DNA of 64,000 nucleotides from Helicoverpa zea (Eukaryota; Arthropoda; Insecta; Lepidoptera; Noctuidae), in assembly GCF_022581195.2 (NCBI RefSeq), contig NC_061470.1:7750001-7814000 (forward strand). The letters are read 5' to 3'. A program made the position numbers and the translations under genes. Shown one piece after another: positions 23,283-35,171 of this stretch (the first letter of the stretch is position 1; every line of letters starts with the position of its first letter). Below the pieces are notes generated by a model that saw nothing but the letters and a program-made list of their open reading frames with translations, was not told the DNA's origin and ran no database searches.

Positions 23283-23359
23283 GCAAGAGAGAGAAAAGTT
23301 GCCACAGTACAAAAATATAATAAAAATTAAGTTAATGTTGCAATTTATAAAATCCAACA
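23283..23359 (-). repeat. BEL 5' LTR, outer piece (77 bp)
   Basis: Identical by eye to 5225-5301. It completes the 195-bp LTR begun at 19473 once the P-like insertion is removed. Confidence 0.93.
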
Positions 23360-23364
23360 GTATG
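23360..23364. repeat. BEL target-site duplication, right copy (gtatg)
   Basis: Matches 5102-5106 and marks the outer end of the nested complex. Confidence 0.92.
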
Positions 23365-26135
23365 AGATTAACGTCTCTAACTGGTGCACGAACACCATAG
23401 GCGATAGTGTTTTGTTTTTGTACCGTAATAGTACAACGAAAAAAGCGAGTTCAGGTCTATAAAAAATATTGGTGACAAAAGTGGCATTGTATTGAGTTGC
23501 TGTATATTTTAATCTTTCTTGAAAAATAAAATTGTCTTCTATAAAGGTAAGATTTAAGTGTGAATACCAGAAAAAATATATTTTATCGCAAAATATTATG
23601 TTAACTAAATTAGGTTAATGAAATTATAACTTTTTCACTTCAACTACATGGGACCACATCCCAAAAACTCCCTTTCACTGCTTCCTAGTGTTATGGCTGG
23701 GAAGAAGAAACGGTAATGGACCAACTTTCCATTTCCACTGGGGGCCGAAAAGGTGTTAGAGTGCAAAGTTTACGATAGATGGTATTTGTTTACAAAAAAA
23801 AACCCTGGTGCTCACTAACATACTTTTCAAAGTAAGTAGGTATGTGAACGTCATTAAAATGGTAATGTGACAAATGATTAGCAACACAAAACAGTGAATA
23901 AGATAATTAAATCGGTCAACGGACTGTGGTGAGACATGCATCATGCAAGCAGACAAACGAAAGATAAGGTTTTACTGGAATCTGTGTTAAAAATATTTGC
24001 TTTAGGATGGTGTTATACTAATTAGATAGCCAGATCAAAGATTTTTTGAATGTTTTCGGTTAAATCACGTGAAAGATAAAAATTAAGTATTTTTGTTGCA
24101 ATTTTTTTTTTAATTTTTGGTGCAATTGTATTTACTTTCGTAAGGCATTTCCGTAACAAAATTGACTGTGTGTTATAAAAAGAATGCTCAAAAAAGCTAG
24201 ATGAGATCTAATGTATTAAATAGCAAAATAACTTAGGTAAGTACTTCTACAGTCATCGCATAATGAACAACCAGGTATCTACTTATTACAATAAACAGAC
24301 AGATCTCTATACAAATAAATTGTAAGCAATTAATTAAAAGAGCAATCAATCATTAAAACACACACAATGTTAGCCACATACCTATACAATTTACAATAAC
24401 AAATCATGCATCTTTATGGAAAATCCTAACTTGATATCACGATTTTCATTCCGGTTTCCTTGAATATGCTATCTTGTTTATGTAGTCAGTTTTATTGCAC
24501 TCAAGTGTACAGGTGCCGAGATGTAGGCTGATCAAATATTTAGAACTGTGAATAATCTACACGGTATATAAATTTGATACAAGGACTTTATACGTACCTA
24601 CGCACTTTTGGGTAGTTGTAGGTTGGTTTACCAATATTTCTAAGGTTGCCCATTTTTATCAACTTTCTGTGAAATAAAATATCTCGTTAACAGACCCTAC
24701 ACATACATACATTCCTTCATATATTTTCTCATCTCAGAGATATAACCTGTAACCATCAATATAATGGCACCATTTTCACGTTCACTTCAATCTATTTTTA
24801 TACTTAGGAATTACTTCCTTACACCACTGTTAATAACTATAAAACTTATAACCTACAAACAAGGACTACCTAGGTTAATAGGTGAAGCCCATTATTTTTG
24901 TAAGTAACGGAGAAGTTATCCTTGCTCCCATTCAACAAAGGACCTAGGTCTAAATGTCATTGTGGATATCAATAAACATTTTTAAATGTTGCCCTTTCTG
25001 ACAAAATAAAGGGTAAATATGATAATGATGTTGACCCAGCAATTGCCTGAATTAACATGTCAGCCATTATTGTGGCAAAGTGCCGATAATGCGAACTTTA
25101 AAAACCAATTAATCATTTTCGTATATGAATGATTTATGTTCTTATTGGTAGTTGATAAGTATGTTTACTAAATGCTTGCATAAAGTAGGTACCTAAATCG
25201 CTCGATATTCAGACCCATCATAAGTGGATTAGATCAAAATGGATACAAAATACCTTATTTTAAATAGGAACTAGCTGGATACTACGATACTGCAATATTG
25301 CCGTAGAGTTTGTCCAGCAAGTCTGGTCTATCTTTATTCAAAAGCAATTTAAGAAAAGTTGCGGTCAATGAAATCGACAGTGTTCTGCAGAGTTTACTGC
25401 CCCAAAATCATGTTGCGGGGAAGGTTTTACTTGATGTAGGTGGATTTAGCGGAAGTCAATCGAGGAAATGATGGATGGATGGATGGATGGAGTGTGACAC
25501 GCGGCTGCACAAAATGTTGTTTGTAACATAAGGATAGATAGAACAGAAAAGTATGGAAAAGGAAATCATGCTTCGCCCTAAATGAATATTTGGATAGATT
25601 CCCCTACCTAATCTATTAGAGACTGTGAGGATTAGTACTAACTTGGTGTTTTTTTGGTTGCAAAATAATATTGTTTTAACGTTACCTTATGGCAGACCAC
25701 GGGTTTGACGACACGTGATAAGAAAACGATAAAACCGCACGTGATTACGCAGCTTCTGCAAGGAATTACGAATGATTTGAATGTAAATAATAATCGTTTT
25801 CTGAGATTACAAATGGTTTTATGATTTGATGATTCACTTGTTTTCATTGTATTGTGTCAGGTTTTTCACTATGAGAAAAAAAATGGAAATTATGCAAGTT
25901 CACACAGATGGAAAGCGTGACAGTGGTAATAAGAAGGTACAATAAAAAACCCATTTTTATCCTCAATTGGCGTATAAGCAACCGCACGATAGATACATAT
26001 AAGTGTATCAAATATTTTGTATTCCATATAGATTCTCCACTGGTGCTGGGATTTTCCCAAAGTTCTGAGAAACTAACCTGTAGAAATCCTTCGCAATCAT
26101 GTTTATGGCGGCACCAACTTTTAATATCCAAATAA
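23365..26135. other. Intergenic or intronic, no gene recognised
   Basis: AT-rich with only short open frames lacking motifs. A small ATGG microsatellite lies at 25471-25490. Nothing else supported. Confidence 0.6.
25471..25490. repeat. (ATGG)n microsatellite
   Basis: Five perfect 4-bp units. Confidence 0.85.
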
Positions 26136-27081
26136 ATTTATTCACGGCACCGAGAAGTTAGCCAGGAATATTCTTGCTTCAACACTGGTTGACTTTGAGA
26201 TGCCGCACATAGCCGAGGCTATGGATGCATGGAAAATTACTTGCCCGAATGAAAATCTACCCAGCAACCCGTCTTCTCAGAGACAGTGGGATGAGCCGCT
26301 CTGCAGAGTAACCCGGAATAATTTAATAGAAACGGCAATTACTCCTGCTGAGCGAGCGCGCCTACTGGCTGTGGGTAGATGGGAGTCGGGACTTTGGCTA
26401 CAGGCACTACCGTCGTCAAACATTGGCACCATGTTTGACGACACAACTTTCCGCCTCGCTACCTGTTTACGTTTAGGAGCACCGTGCTGCTCCCCTCATC
26501 GCAGCCACTGTGGTGAGGCTGTCACCAGCCTCGGACACCACGGCCTGTCGTGCAGCCGTAGTGCGGGCCGTATTGCGCGGCACGCAAATATAAACGACAT
26601 TATACGTCGGGCTCTTGTTGCCGTCGGGGTGCCAGCTGTACTGGAACCAAATGGCCTGGCACGCGACGACGGTAAGAGACCAGACGGCATGTCTTTATTC
26701 CCTTGGAAGATGGGTAAGCCTTTAGTATGGGACGCAACCTGCGTCGATACTCTTGCGGCATCCCATCTTCCAAGTTCTGCGTGCTGTGCTGCTGCTGCCG
26801 CTGCGGCCGCGGAGAATCTCAAGCGGCGGAAATATAGTGGCCTTGTCGGCAACTATATTTTCGAACCGTTTGGGGTTGAAACCCTCGGGTCGTGGGGTCC
26901 GAATGCGCACACCCTATTTAAAGACCTGTCTAGGCGGCTGGTTGACGCTTCTCGTGACCAAAAGGCTGGCTATTACCTCGGACAAAGGATCAGCATGGCC
27001 ATCCAACGAGGTAATGCTGCCAGCCTCTTGGGTACGCTCCCAGTTGACAGCGATGGGGATGAATTTTTTGACGCCTTTTAG
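26136..27081 (+). pseudogene. C-terminal part of a LINE protein with restriction-like endonuclease signature
   Basis: An open frame runs from the truncation point near 26140 to a stop at 27081. It contains a Cys/His cluster (CCSPHRSHCG, then GHHGLSC and RIARH), an ND-x-I-RRAL segment, and KRPDGMSLFPW...LVWDATC, i.e. RPD followed by an aspartate about 14 residues on. A CCHC cluster followed by RPD...D fits the zinc knuckle plus restriction-like endonuclease of R2-type LINEs; this clade call is inference. The C-terminus has an alanine run and the DQKAGYYLGQRISMAIQRGN block shared with copies at 17575-17835 and 32180-32303. The reverse transcriptase domain is absent, so the copy is 5'-truncated. 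The 3' tail continues to about 27790, interrupted by a TIR element. Confidence 0.72.
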
Positions 27082-27096
27082 ATATAGTGTATATAT

Positions 27097-27684
27097 ACAG
27101 GGTTACTGGTAAGTAGACCGCATCCTTTCAGGAGGTGATAGTATAGGTCAATACGGACAAATTTGACCCTGGGATACACTGGGCAAAAGTTAACCCGTTT
27201 CAAGATAATCGAATTTTAAGATCTTTTCTTTACAAGTCGTCTAGGTACACGTATACATTTTTATTACTAGTTAAAAGTCTCGTTTTTGCGGATTTTTGTG
27301 TGTTTTGTGGCTTTTTGGATAGCCATATAAATGTAGATGTTTTTTAAGTATTCTGCACAAAAAAATGAAAAGTAATATTTTTGAGAAAATATCTACTAAA
27401 AAAGTAATTTCTGTTCGCTATAATTTCCTCTGAGATTTGTACAGTTTTATGGTTTGTTATTATGAAATGATTCATCTTCTATCCAAAAACAAACAAAAAT
27501 CCACAAAAATGAGACTTTTAACTAATAATGAAAAGTTATACGTGTACCTAGACGACTGATCTTGAAATTCGATTATCTTGAAACGGGTTAACTTTTGCCC
27601 AGTGTATCCCAGGGTCAAATTTGTCCGTATTGACCTATACTATCACCTCCTGAAAGGATGCGGTCTACTTACCAGTAACCCTGT
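27097..27684. mobile_element. Long-arm TIR element in the LINE 3' tail
   Basis: The ends are acagggttactggtaag and its reverse complement, with tatata on each side. The arms are about 200 bp and nearly symmetrical: for example cctgggatacactgggc at 27170 and gcccagtgtatcccagg at 27597. The loop is short and AT-rich. No reading frame. It splits the LINE tail, whose remainder (tgtaaatatctatgtatat...) follows. Confidence 0.82.
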
Positions 27685-27799
27685 ATATATATATTTTTTT
27701 TTATTGTTCTACTAGGAAAGTTTTTTTTGTGTTGTAAATATCTATGTATATAACTTTGTAAATAAATTACTAAGATGTATGAAAAAAAAATATATATTC

Positions 27800-29526
27800 T
27801 AGAATAAAGATAAGGAATTTAGGAATTATACGCATTATTTCCCTCCTATACTCGTGCAGAATGAAACCAAAAGTTTTATTAAACAAAGTGTCGTGACAGA
27901 CGGCCAACAAATTGATCTTAAAAGGTTTCTGATTTTTTCTTTTGAGGTACGGAATTCTCCAATAATGATAATCGCGTCATTACTTCAGGTTTTGGAGTTA
28001 ATTCAATAAAATAGGTAGATGAAAACAGTTAGTAAACAACAAATCTTAACAAGGTACTTACATTTATCGACTAATTATCACAAAAGTTCATATTAGTTTT
28101 TCGGGTTTTCCTCAAATCGTCACTTAAGCCATAGATGGCCTTGGTTTATTTATGCCGTAACCGTATATTATGAAACTATTAATAGACATGTTAGTACTTA
28201 CTTAACATATTTTGTGTTAAATAGAAATAACAACACTCGATACCAAACTTGAAATCGAAATTTTGGCTAACGTCACAAGCAAAGAAAGAATTGTTTGGTG
28301 TGAAAATTTAATTTAAACTTCGGGAAAATTTCAGAATAAAGTCTAGTTTATAAAACAAAGCTTAATTTAAGTTTTTCTCGAAATGGATTGGTGATCGCCA
28401 CAGGTTTGTTAGACTACACATGAGTAGATAAGGCTAGACTTTGGAGTAATAAAAGAAGTGTTTTTTCAGTAAAGTGGCAGAGCGAAGTTCATCGAAAGAG
28501 TAACATGTGTGTTTTGTTTTAAGATTCAAAGTTTTGGTAATGGAGTTTGACCTACGTACCTATAGCTTTTAAGCTTTTGTGATAGGTACAGATCTATAAG
28601 CAATCCAAAGCGGCTAGTAAAAAAAATGTTTGAAAGTACATTAGATAGGATTGGGTACCGTTGACCTTAGGTACTCCTTATTTACTGTAACGTTAACTGT
28701 GGTAGTGTCTAGTAAAATGACAAAGTTAAAGTTTTACCGATTGACATCTTAATGATCAGCTGCAGTAAAATAGAAAACTAGCAGACTTGTAAATTACACG
28801 CTGGCTTTGAACTCGAAGCATTACTTACTCCGGTTTGACTTTCCATTCCATAAGTTGTCATTTCCGTTCTCGATCCAGTCTTCCGGCTCATAAAATTGTT
28901 TTTCTCGATTCATGTTACTTAGATTTCATAGTAAATATTTCTGATTTTATTTCGCTAGTTTTTTCCTGAGATTTCCCTGCAATATCCTTTTTCATTCAAG
29001 GGTTTTCCGCGAATAAAGAACTATGAACAAAAAGATACCTAATACTGATATTAAGAACTAGAGGAGCAGTGACAGCCAGCACAAAGTTCCATATCTACCG
29101 CGCGCACTCTACAAACTTTTAGTCAACCGATAGTTGATTTTGGCTCATAAATCAGTATAAAGATGAATGGAAGTACTTACGGGCTTAGTGCCCAACAGTT
29201 ACCTATAGCAACAAAGCTTCGACTGACTCACTTGGCTTTCCTCCATTGTACGCTACCAGACTACTTAACTAATTGTGCGTTGTCAAGTCACGGGGAACAT
29301 CCCGCGCACTCCGTTACTTGTAAACTCCAAAACACAGAAAACTTCTCTTACCCACCTTATTTAACTGTCTCGTTTTTCCTCTTCTTTATGTATAAAAACT
29401 ATCCTAAATATTGCTTTCCCATAATCGTGCAACATGCAAATGGGATTATTATACCTCCTGAAAGTCCCTGGCTTTCATCACTAGGGTCTGATATTTTGGC
29501 AAAGTTTAATACAGGCAGGTTAGGTG
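27800..29526. other. No gene recognised
   Basis: AT-rich. A fragment at 27938-27960 (cttttgaggtacgga) matches the tail of the dispersed repeat at 40420-40440. The 167-codon frame starting at 29163 ends inside a TIR element and is not credible as a gene. Confidence 0.6.
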
Positions 29527-29723
29527 ACTTACAGCCAGTTTCTTCATCAAAAGTTAAAGCCAAAGTAAAAGTCAAAGTAATGTCTAAAGTAAAAGTAACG
29601 GTCAAATTCAATTTTTCTATTAATTTTGCTGTCACTTTAGCCTTGAAAAAACGAATTTGGCCGTAACTTTTACTTTAGACATTACTTTAACTTTAACTTT
29701 TGATGAAGAAACTGGCCGTAAGT
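29527..29723. mobile_element. Short foldback MITE (197 bp)
   Basis: Inverted arms start acttac(a/g)gccagttt and include cttcatcaaaagttaaag on the left against ctttaacttttgatgaag on the right. The interior is made of short (aaagt)-rich units. No reading frame of its own. Confidence 0.75.
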
Positions 29724-30229
29724 GTTATTCATTGTAATAAACTATTTTGGCTTAAATAACGCGGATATACATACTTATCTTTGATGGAATTGCCTTCTGT
29801 TCTCCTTCAAAACATTAATTAGGGCGCTGTATCTGCTACGAACAAAAGCTATGCAAGGACCTACTTTATCACATTGGTTCTGCTGTAATGAATGTTTACG
29901 TGTTCAGCTGGGTACATGGTAAAACAATAATCAGCACATAAAACAGAAAAGATTGTTACAAAGCCAATTAAAACGCACCCACGGAACAGAGGTTTCTGCT
30001 TATGGATAATTCGTAGTTCTAACCTACCAATTACAAAACGCGTACTAAAATCATACCCTATTGAGAGCAGTCAACGCCTACTGCGTTTCATTTCAGGCGT
30101 GAAAATGTGAAACAAAATGAACTTATCTACGTATGTAGGTATCTGTAGTTTAAATTGCAATGTTGCCGACTCCACATAAGTAATCATTTCGAAGCGTGAT
30201 TGCCGTGATTATTTAAAACGTCGATCTTC

Positions 30230-30526
30230 CATTATCGGAGTCAGTCAGCATTTCCCGGTTGACGCGCATGCTCGTCACTTCGAAATGTCAATTTTCCCGC
30301 CTTTGGATCGCGGCAACATTCTATTGTCTATGCGCATTCGGTGGTTTGAAACGAACTTTTTTTAAACATTTTCAAATAATTTGAAAATTGAAAGAAAATC
30401 GCCTAATGTGGTTGAAAGAAAATTATTTTCGTGAAAGTGGTTTGTGTTCTGTGATGATAAAAGTACAGTGAGATTTTAGTGTATATTTTAGAGGATTTAG
30501 TTTACCGAAACGATATGAAGGAAAAG
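30230..30526 (+). other. Candidate promoter and first exon (speculative)
   Basis: A locally GC-richer stretch with tcagtcagcattt (initiator-like) leads into AT-rich sequence and an ATG at 30515. The codons read M-K-E-K and are followed by a GT donor at 30527. The exon would end in phase 0, which is compatible with the first supported Orai exon at 44458. Nothing else supports the link. It could equally be an unrelated 5' exon or chance. Confidence 0.25.
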
Positions 30527-30808
30527 GTGATAGAGGTTTTTTTTTAATATACTTTTCTTTTCTTTTTTCTCTAGTTCGTAGGTATGTGGCTATAGAAAAA
30601 TAATTGAATGCTTAATTACTTCGGTCTTTAACACAGTTTGACTTACTTTTAGACAAGGGCAAGGGACCATCACCTATAACGGTAATTTCTTACTAATGGC
30701 ATAATACATTAGATATGATAAGTTAAGGCCAAAAATAAATAAACAAAACAAAAATAAATAAAAAAGTTGCGTTGATTAATTCATATTTTCATTGATAATT
30801 TAAAGCTT

Positions 30809-30850
30809 ATATGGATTTTAAAAGTTAGCTAAAACTTTTAAAATCCATAT
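30809..30850. repeat. Perfect 18-bp hairpin with 6-nt loop
   Basis: Arms atatggattttaaaagtt (30809-30826) and aacttttaaaatccatat (30833-30850). Function unknown. Confidence 0.85.
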
Positions 30851-30890
30851 AACACGATTAACGAATTTTCCCGCAATTTGACCAACAGCT

Positions 30891-31287
30891 GGGGCCCGAT
30901 TCTCCTAATTTTACTTAAGCGACATACGATTCACGTTCGACTCGGTTCGACTGAGATTCAATCCCGACTCAATTACGATTGAAGCGTATGTGGCATTCCG
31001 CTATTTTTTCTTTGAAATAAACGTTTTTATCCTTTTCTGTCATTCAATAATGAATCATTTTGTCTGCATATGATTTACGATTGCAAAATGATTGTACAGC
31101 AAACTACCGTATAAACCAAAACCACCAAAATAGCAGACCAATCGCAAACCAATCGAATGTCATTGAAATACGATTGGTCTTATATTAGTAGCAGAATGCC
31201 CGGTAAGGTTAAAACTGCTATTGCGATCAGATTACGATTCAATTTCTATTCGATTTTGACAATATTAACTTAGGAGAATCCGGCCCC
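30891..31287 (+). mobile_element. Palindromic MITE, copy 2
   Basis: Same ends as copy 1 (ggggcccgattctcctaa), with one changed base in the right end. Directly followed, after 16 bp, by copy 3 in the same orientation. Confidence 0.88.
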
Positions 31288-31303
31288 TGGTCAAAGTCAA
31301 CCA

Positions 31304-31690
31304 GGGGCCCGATTCTCCTAATTTTACTTAAGCGTCATACGATTCACGTTCGACTGAGATTCAATCCCGACTCAATTACGATTGAAGCGTATGTGGCAAT
31401 CCGCTATTTTTTCTTTGAAATAAACGTTTTTATCCTTTTCTGTCATTAAATAATGAATCATTTCGTCTGCAAATGATTTACGATTGCAATATGATTGTAG
31501 AGCAAATTACCGTATAGACCAAAATCACCAAAATAGCAGACCAATCGCAAACCAATCGAATGTCGTTGGAATACGATTGGTCTTATATTAGTAGCAGAAT
31601 GCCCGTTAAGGTTAAAACTGTTATTACGATCATATTGCGATTCAATTTCTATTCGATTTTGACATTATTAACTTAGGAGAATCGGGCCCC
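31304..31690 (+). mobile_element. Palindromic MITE, copy 3
   Basis: Intact ends. It differs from copy 2 by a deletion of about 10 bp in the cgactcggtt region and several substitutions, so the pair is not a recent tandem duplication of one unit. Confidence 0.88.
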
Positions 31691-32179
31691 AGTTTCAATC
31701 ATCGATTTTATCGAAAGAAATGTGAGCTGACCAAGAATCGTCAAGCAAGGTACCTTGCATAGATTGTCTCACTGTTGGGCACAGACCTCCTGTCGCTCAG
31801 TGAAGGATTAGAACGGAGTTTAAAGACAGAAATCACCAGCGCCCATAGATTTATTCGTGTAAAATTGATTTAAGTATTGCAAGATCAGGGCCAAAATAAG
31901 AATGAAAGTAGAAAAAAAAAGGAAAAAAAATAGCGTTATTTAAACTGATTTCAATGTTACCACACATCACCGAGTTTCGTGACGAGATGTAAACATTTGA
32001 ACAGCATTAATCTAATATTTGTTCAGTCTAAGACTTCTTATTACCAGACAGTTTCGTAGTTTGAAATACAGAAGAATGACAGACAACATGAGTTGTTTGA
32101 TTGTAATAATTGTTTGAGGATTTAGTAAATTGTTCTTGTAGCGTCTGATCAAGTTTCTCAAATTACCTTTATGAGTTTA
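31691..32179. other. No gene recognised
   Basis: AT-rich spacer between MITE copy 3 and a LINE tail. No motif seen. Confidence 0.6.
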
Positions 32180-32303
32180 CCAGCCTCTTGGGAACGCTCC
32201 CAGTTCACAGCAATGGGGAGGAATTTTTTGACGCTTTTTAGCATTTTTTTCTCGAATAGTTTTCAGTTTTATTGTAAATACTTATGTGCAAATAAATAAA
32301 GCC
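32180..32303 (+). pseudogene. LINE 3' end fragment (same family as 26136-27081)
   Basis: Begins at ccagcctcttggg and continues through the aattttttgacgc block, a stop, and a 3' tail ending gcaaataaataaag. Severely 5'-truncated. Confidence 0.75.
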
Positions 32304-32833
32304 CGTTTATGTTGTCCGGACTAGGGCAATGTAAATCGTATTATGACCTTGTAGTAGGACTAGTAGGTAACTACTTACAGTTCTCTATACATATATAAGG
32401 TATCTTATTTGCTCGCGTATCCTATAGTTGTTGGTTACGCAAGTAATTAGGGTAGTCTGAACAGAGAATTTACTACATTTTGGCAAAATAATATCGTCAC
32501 TTTGGAAAATATTTTTCTTCTCGGATTTCCTTTTCTACATATTAAAGTCAATTTTTATTTCATATCGTAGATCTATCACACTTTCTTAAAAAGCGTGAAA
32601 AGCACGGTTCCAATAAGCGTGGTGCTTTTCTTATATAGAAGAATACCGGCAAGAAACTCAAATACCATACCCAAAATAATATAGATACTTAGGTACGAAA
32701 GCATAGACAAGAGAAGCGAATTATAGATAAAACTTACTCACGGTGAAGTCGGTAACTACAACAAAGAAGCCTTTTATTTACTTACAAGTTTTCCTTTCCA
32801 ATATAACTGAGGCTTCAGGAAAATGTCTACTTA

Positions 32834-35168
32834 ATTACTCGTGCGCTTTTTATACATGGAGACCACCATAAGTATACATGGAACTCACCCGATGGAATCA
32901 CTAAGAACCAAATCGACCACCTTGCCATCAGCTCCAAATGGCGCTCATCACTGCTCGACGTCCGCAACCGTCGTGGCGCGGATATCAACAGCGACCACCA
33001 TCTAGTCGTAGCCGAGGTGCGGCTCAAAGTAGCGGTAGCTCGTGCTGCCAGCTCGACGTCCAGGGTAGGAAAAAGATTTGAGGTCAACAAGCTGCGGGAC
33101 CCAGACATAACCGAAGCCTTTCGGTTAGAGCTGCGAAATCGCTTCTCCGTTCTCGAACCAGACTCCACTACTTCGGTCAACGCGGAGTGGAACCACATCA
33201 AAATGGCCTATACAGAGACCAGCTCCGTCGTTCTTGGACACAAAACATACGCTCGTGAGGACTGGATGTCACAACGAACCTGGAACCTCATTGAAGAAAG
33301 GCGCCAGCTCCACCTTCAACTTCTGACAACCAGCGACGTAGCAGTGCGCCAAGACCTGAAGCTGCAATACTCCAGTACTCGTCATGATCGACGAGTATGG
33401 GCTGACTCTATTGCGGATTGTGCACAACGCGCTGCTAACTCCGGCAATCTCAGGGAGATGTACAAGGCGACGAAGACCTTGGCCGGGAATCGGAACCAGA
33501 GGAAGAAGAAGCCCTTAAAAGATAAAGGAGGCCAGCTGATTGTGACATCGGAGGGACAGCTTCAACGCTGGCGGGAGCACTTCGAGGAAATCTTCCGAGT
33601 CCCAAGTGACCCCGTAACCACGGCCGTACCTGCTGCCAGCTTGCCCACATCAAACCTGGATATCGATGTGTCTCCTCCTACAGGGGAGGAGGTAATGAAG
33701 GCTAAAAAATGGGAAAGCCCCAGGAGTCGACCTCATCACAGCGGAAATGCTCAAAGCCGACATTACCACCGCAGCAAACGCACTGACTCCCCTTTTGCAG
33801 AACATCTGGTCAGCAGAAGAGTTACCTGATGACTGGAACAAAGGCCTTCTCATCACCGTACCCAAGAAAGGAGACCTCAGTGAATGTGGCAATTGGAGAG
33901 GCATCACTTTGCTCTCGACTCCTTCCAAGGTGCTCTGCCAGATCATCCTGGACAGGCTGTCGGGGGCCGTCGAGCCTCTTCTGCGTAAAGAGCTGGCTGG
34001 CTTCCGTCCCAACCGATCGTGCACGGACCAGATCAACACCTTGCGCATAATCCTCGAACAGGCATCAGAATGGCAGAGGGACATGTACTTGACCTTTGTG
34101 GACTTCGAAAAAGCCTTCGACACGCTGCGATGGAATTGCATCTGGGACCGGCTTCGTGAAATTGGAGTCCCCGAGAAGATCACGACCATAATTATGGCCA
34201 TCTACGGGAAATATTCTTGTAGGGTAACTCACGACGGCCTCGTCTCGGAGGACATACCGGTTCATGCGGGTGTACGCCAGGGGTGTCTCCTTTCGCCTCT
34301 CCTCTTCCTTGTTGTCCTTGATGGCATCATGCACCATACCACCAAGAACAAGCGCCGCGGCATAGAGTGGGGACTATCCAACGTCTTAGAAGATTTGGAC
34401 TATGCCGACGACCTATGTCTATTGAGCCACACGCGAACCGACATGCAAGCCAAACTGGACGACCTGCAACGAGAGGCCATGGAGACGGGATTAAAAATTA
34501 ACACCCGGAAGACCCAGGAAATGAGGTGCGGAGTGACGTGCTCATTACCGTTGCTTATCGGCACAGAGGGAGTGGAGAGGGTCCACAAGTTCACCTACCT
34601 CGGGAGTGTTGTGTCGGAAACAGGAGGGACCGAGGAGGACATCACGTCGAGGATCGCCAAAGGGAGAGCAACCTTCGCACAGCTCCGTCCTGTGTGGCAA
34701 TCACGGAAGTTGACCAGGAGAGTTAAGCTCAAAATATTCCGGTCCAATGTCAAAACCGTATTGCTGTACGGATGCGAAACATGGAAGGCCACAAAAGACA
34801 TCTCGCGTAAGCTCCAGGTCTTCGTCAATCGCTGCCTTCGTCGTATTCTCGGTATATACTGGCCCGAGAAAATCTCCAACATAGAACTGTGGGAACGCTG
34901 CGGGGAGACACCGATCGACCAGCAGATCAAACGCCGCAAGTGGAACTGGATCGGCCACACGCTCCGAAGGGACCCCGATCACATCCCGAGGCAAGCCCTA
35001 GACTGGAATCCCCAAGGGAAGCGGAAACGTGGCCGCCCTAAACAATCCTGGCGGCGGACGATCATTGCAGAGGCGGCGGCTATAGGCAGAACGTGGAGCG
35101 AAATAAAGCGCGAAGCTCAAGACCGAACGCGATGGCGGAGCACTGTGGATGCCCTCTGCCCCATCTAG
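32834..35168 (+). pseudogene. APE-type LINE, 5'-truncated and frameshifted
   Basis: The first open part (32834 to about 33708) begins inside an apurinic endonuclease domain: HKYTWNSPDG, NQIDHLAIS and SDHHLVVAEV. The second part (from about 33710 to 35168) is a reverse transcriptase: VPKKGDLSECGNWRGI, GFRPNRSCTDQI, VDFEKAFD, GVRQGCLLSPLLF, and the catalytic YADD in LDYADDLCLL. Its tail has IGHTLRRD, GKRKRGRPK and W-R-x-x-V-D-x-L. The frame changes at a run of six A (33704-33709), so one base is gained or lost there. There is no RNase H domain. Sequence style is like RTE-related or craniofacial-development-protein-2-like LINEs; clade uncertain. The 3' tail has taagtcaagtaagtca. Confidence 0.85.
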
Positions 35169-35171
35169 GGG

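Larger units (their letters stand above)
5107..23359 (-). mobile_element. BEL/Pao LTR retrotransposon with three nested insertions
   Basis: The element runs from the 3' LTR (5107-5301) through pol and gag to a leader and 5' LTR split over 19473-19590 and 23283-23359. Removing the three inserts (10620-11409, 11871-19197, 19591-23274) and one copy of each 8-bp duplication leaves about 6.4 kb, normal for BEL/Pao. Both LTRs are 195 bp, TG...CA, and identical by eye, so the retrotransposon is young, and the insertions within it are younger still. It is broken by the gag insertion, the leader and LTR insertions and a frameshift in the integrase region, so this copy should not be autonomous. Confidence 0.95.

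Noticed and set aside
26496..26852. Alanine-rich antisense frame
   Set aside because: Shadow of the LINE frame on the other strand; the alanine run comes from the same GC-rich codons.
29163..29666. 167-codon plus-strand frame
   Set aside because: Its end runs into the arms of a foldback MITE. No domain or splice support.
34065..34994. Several antisense frames over the APE-type LINE
   Set aside because: Shadows of the reverse transcriptase frame.
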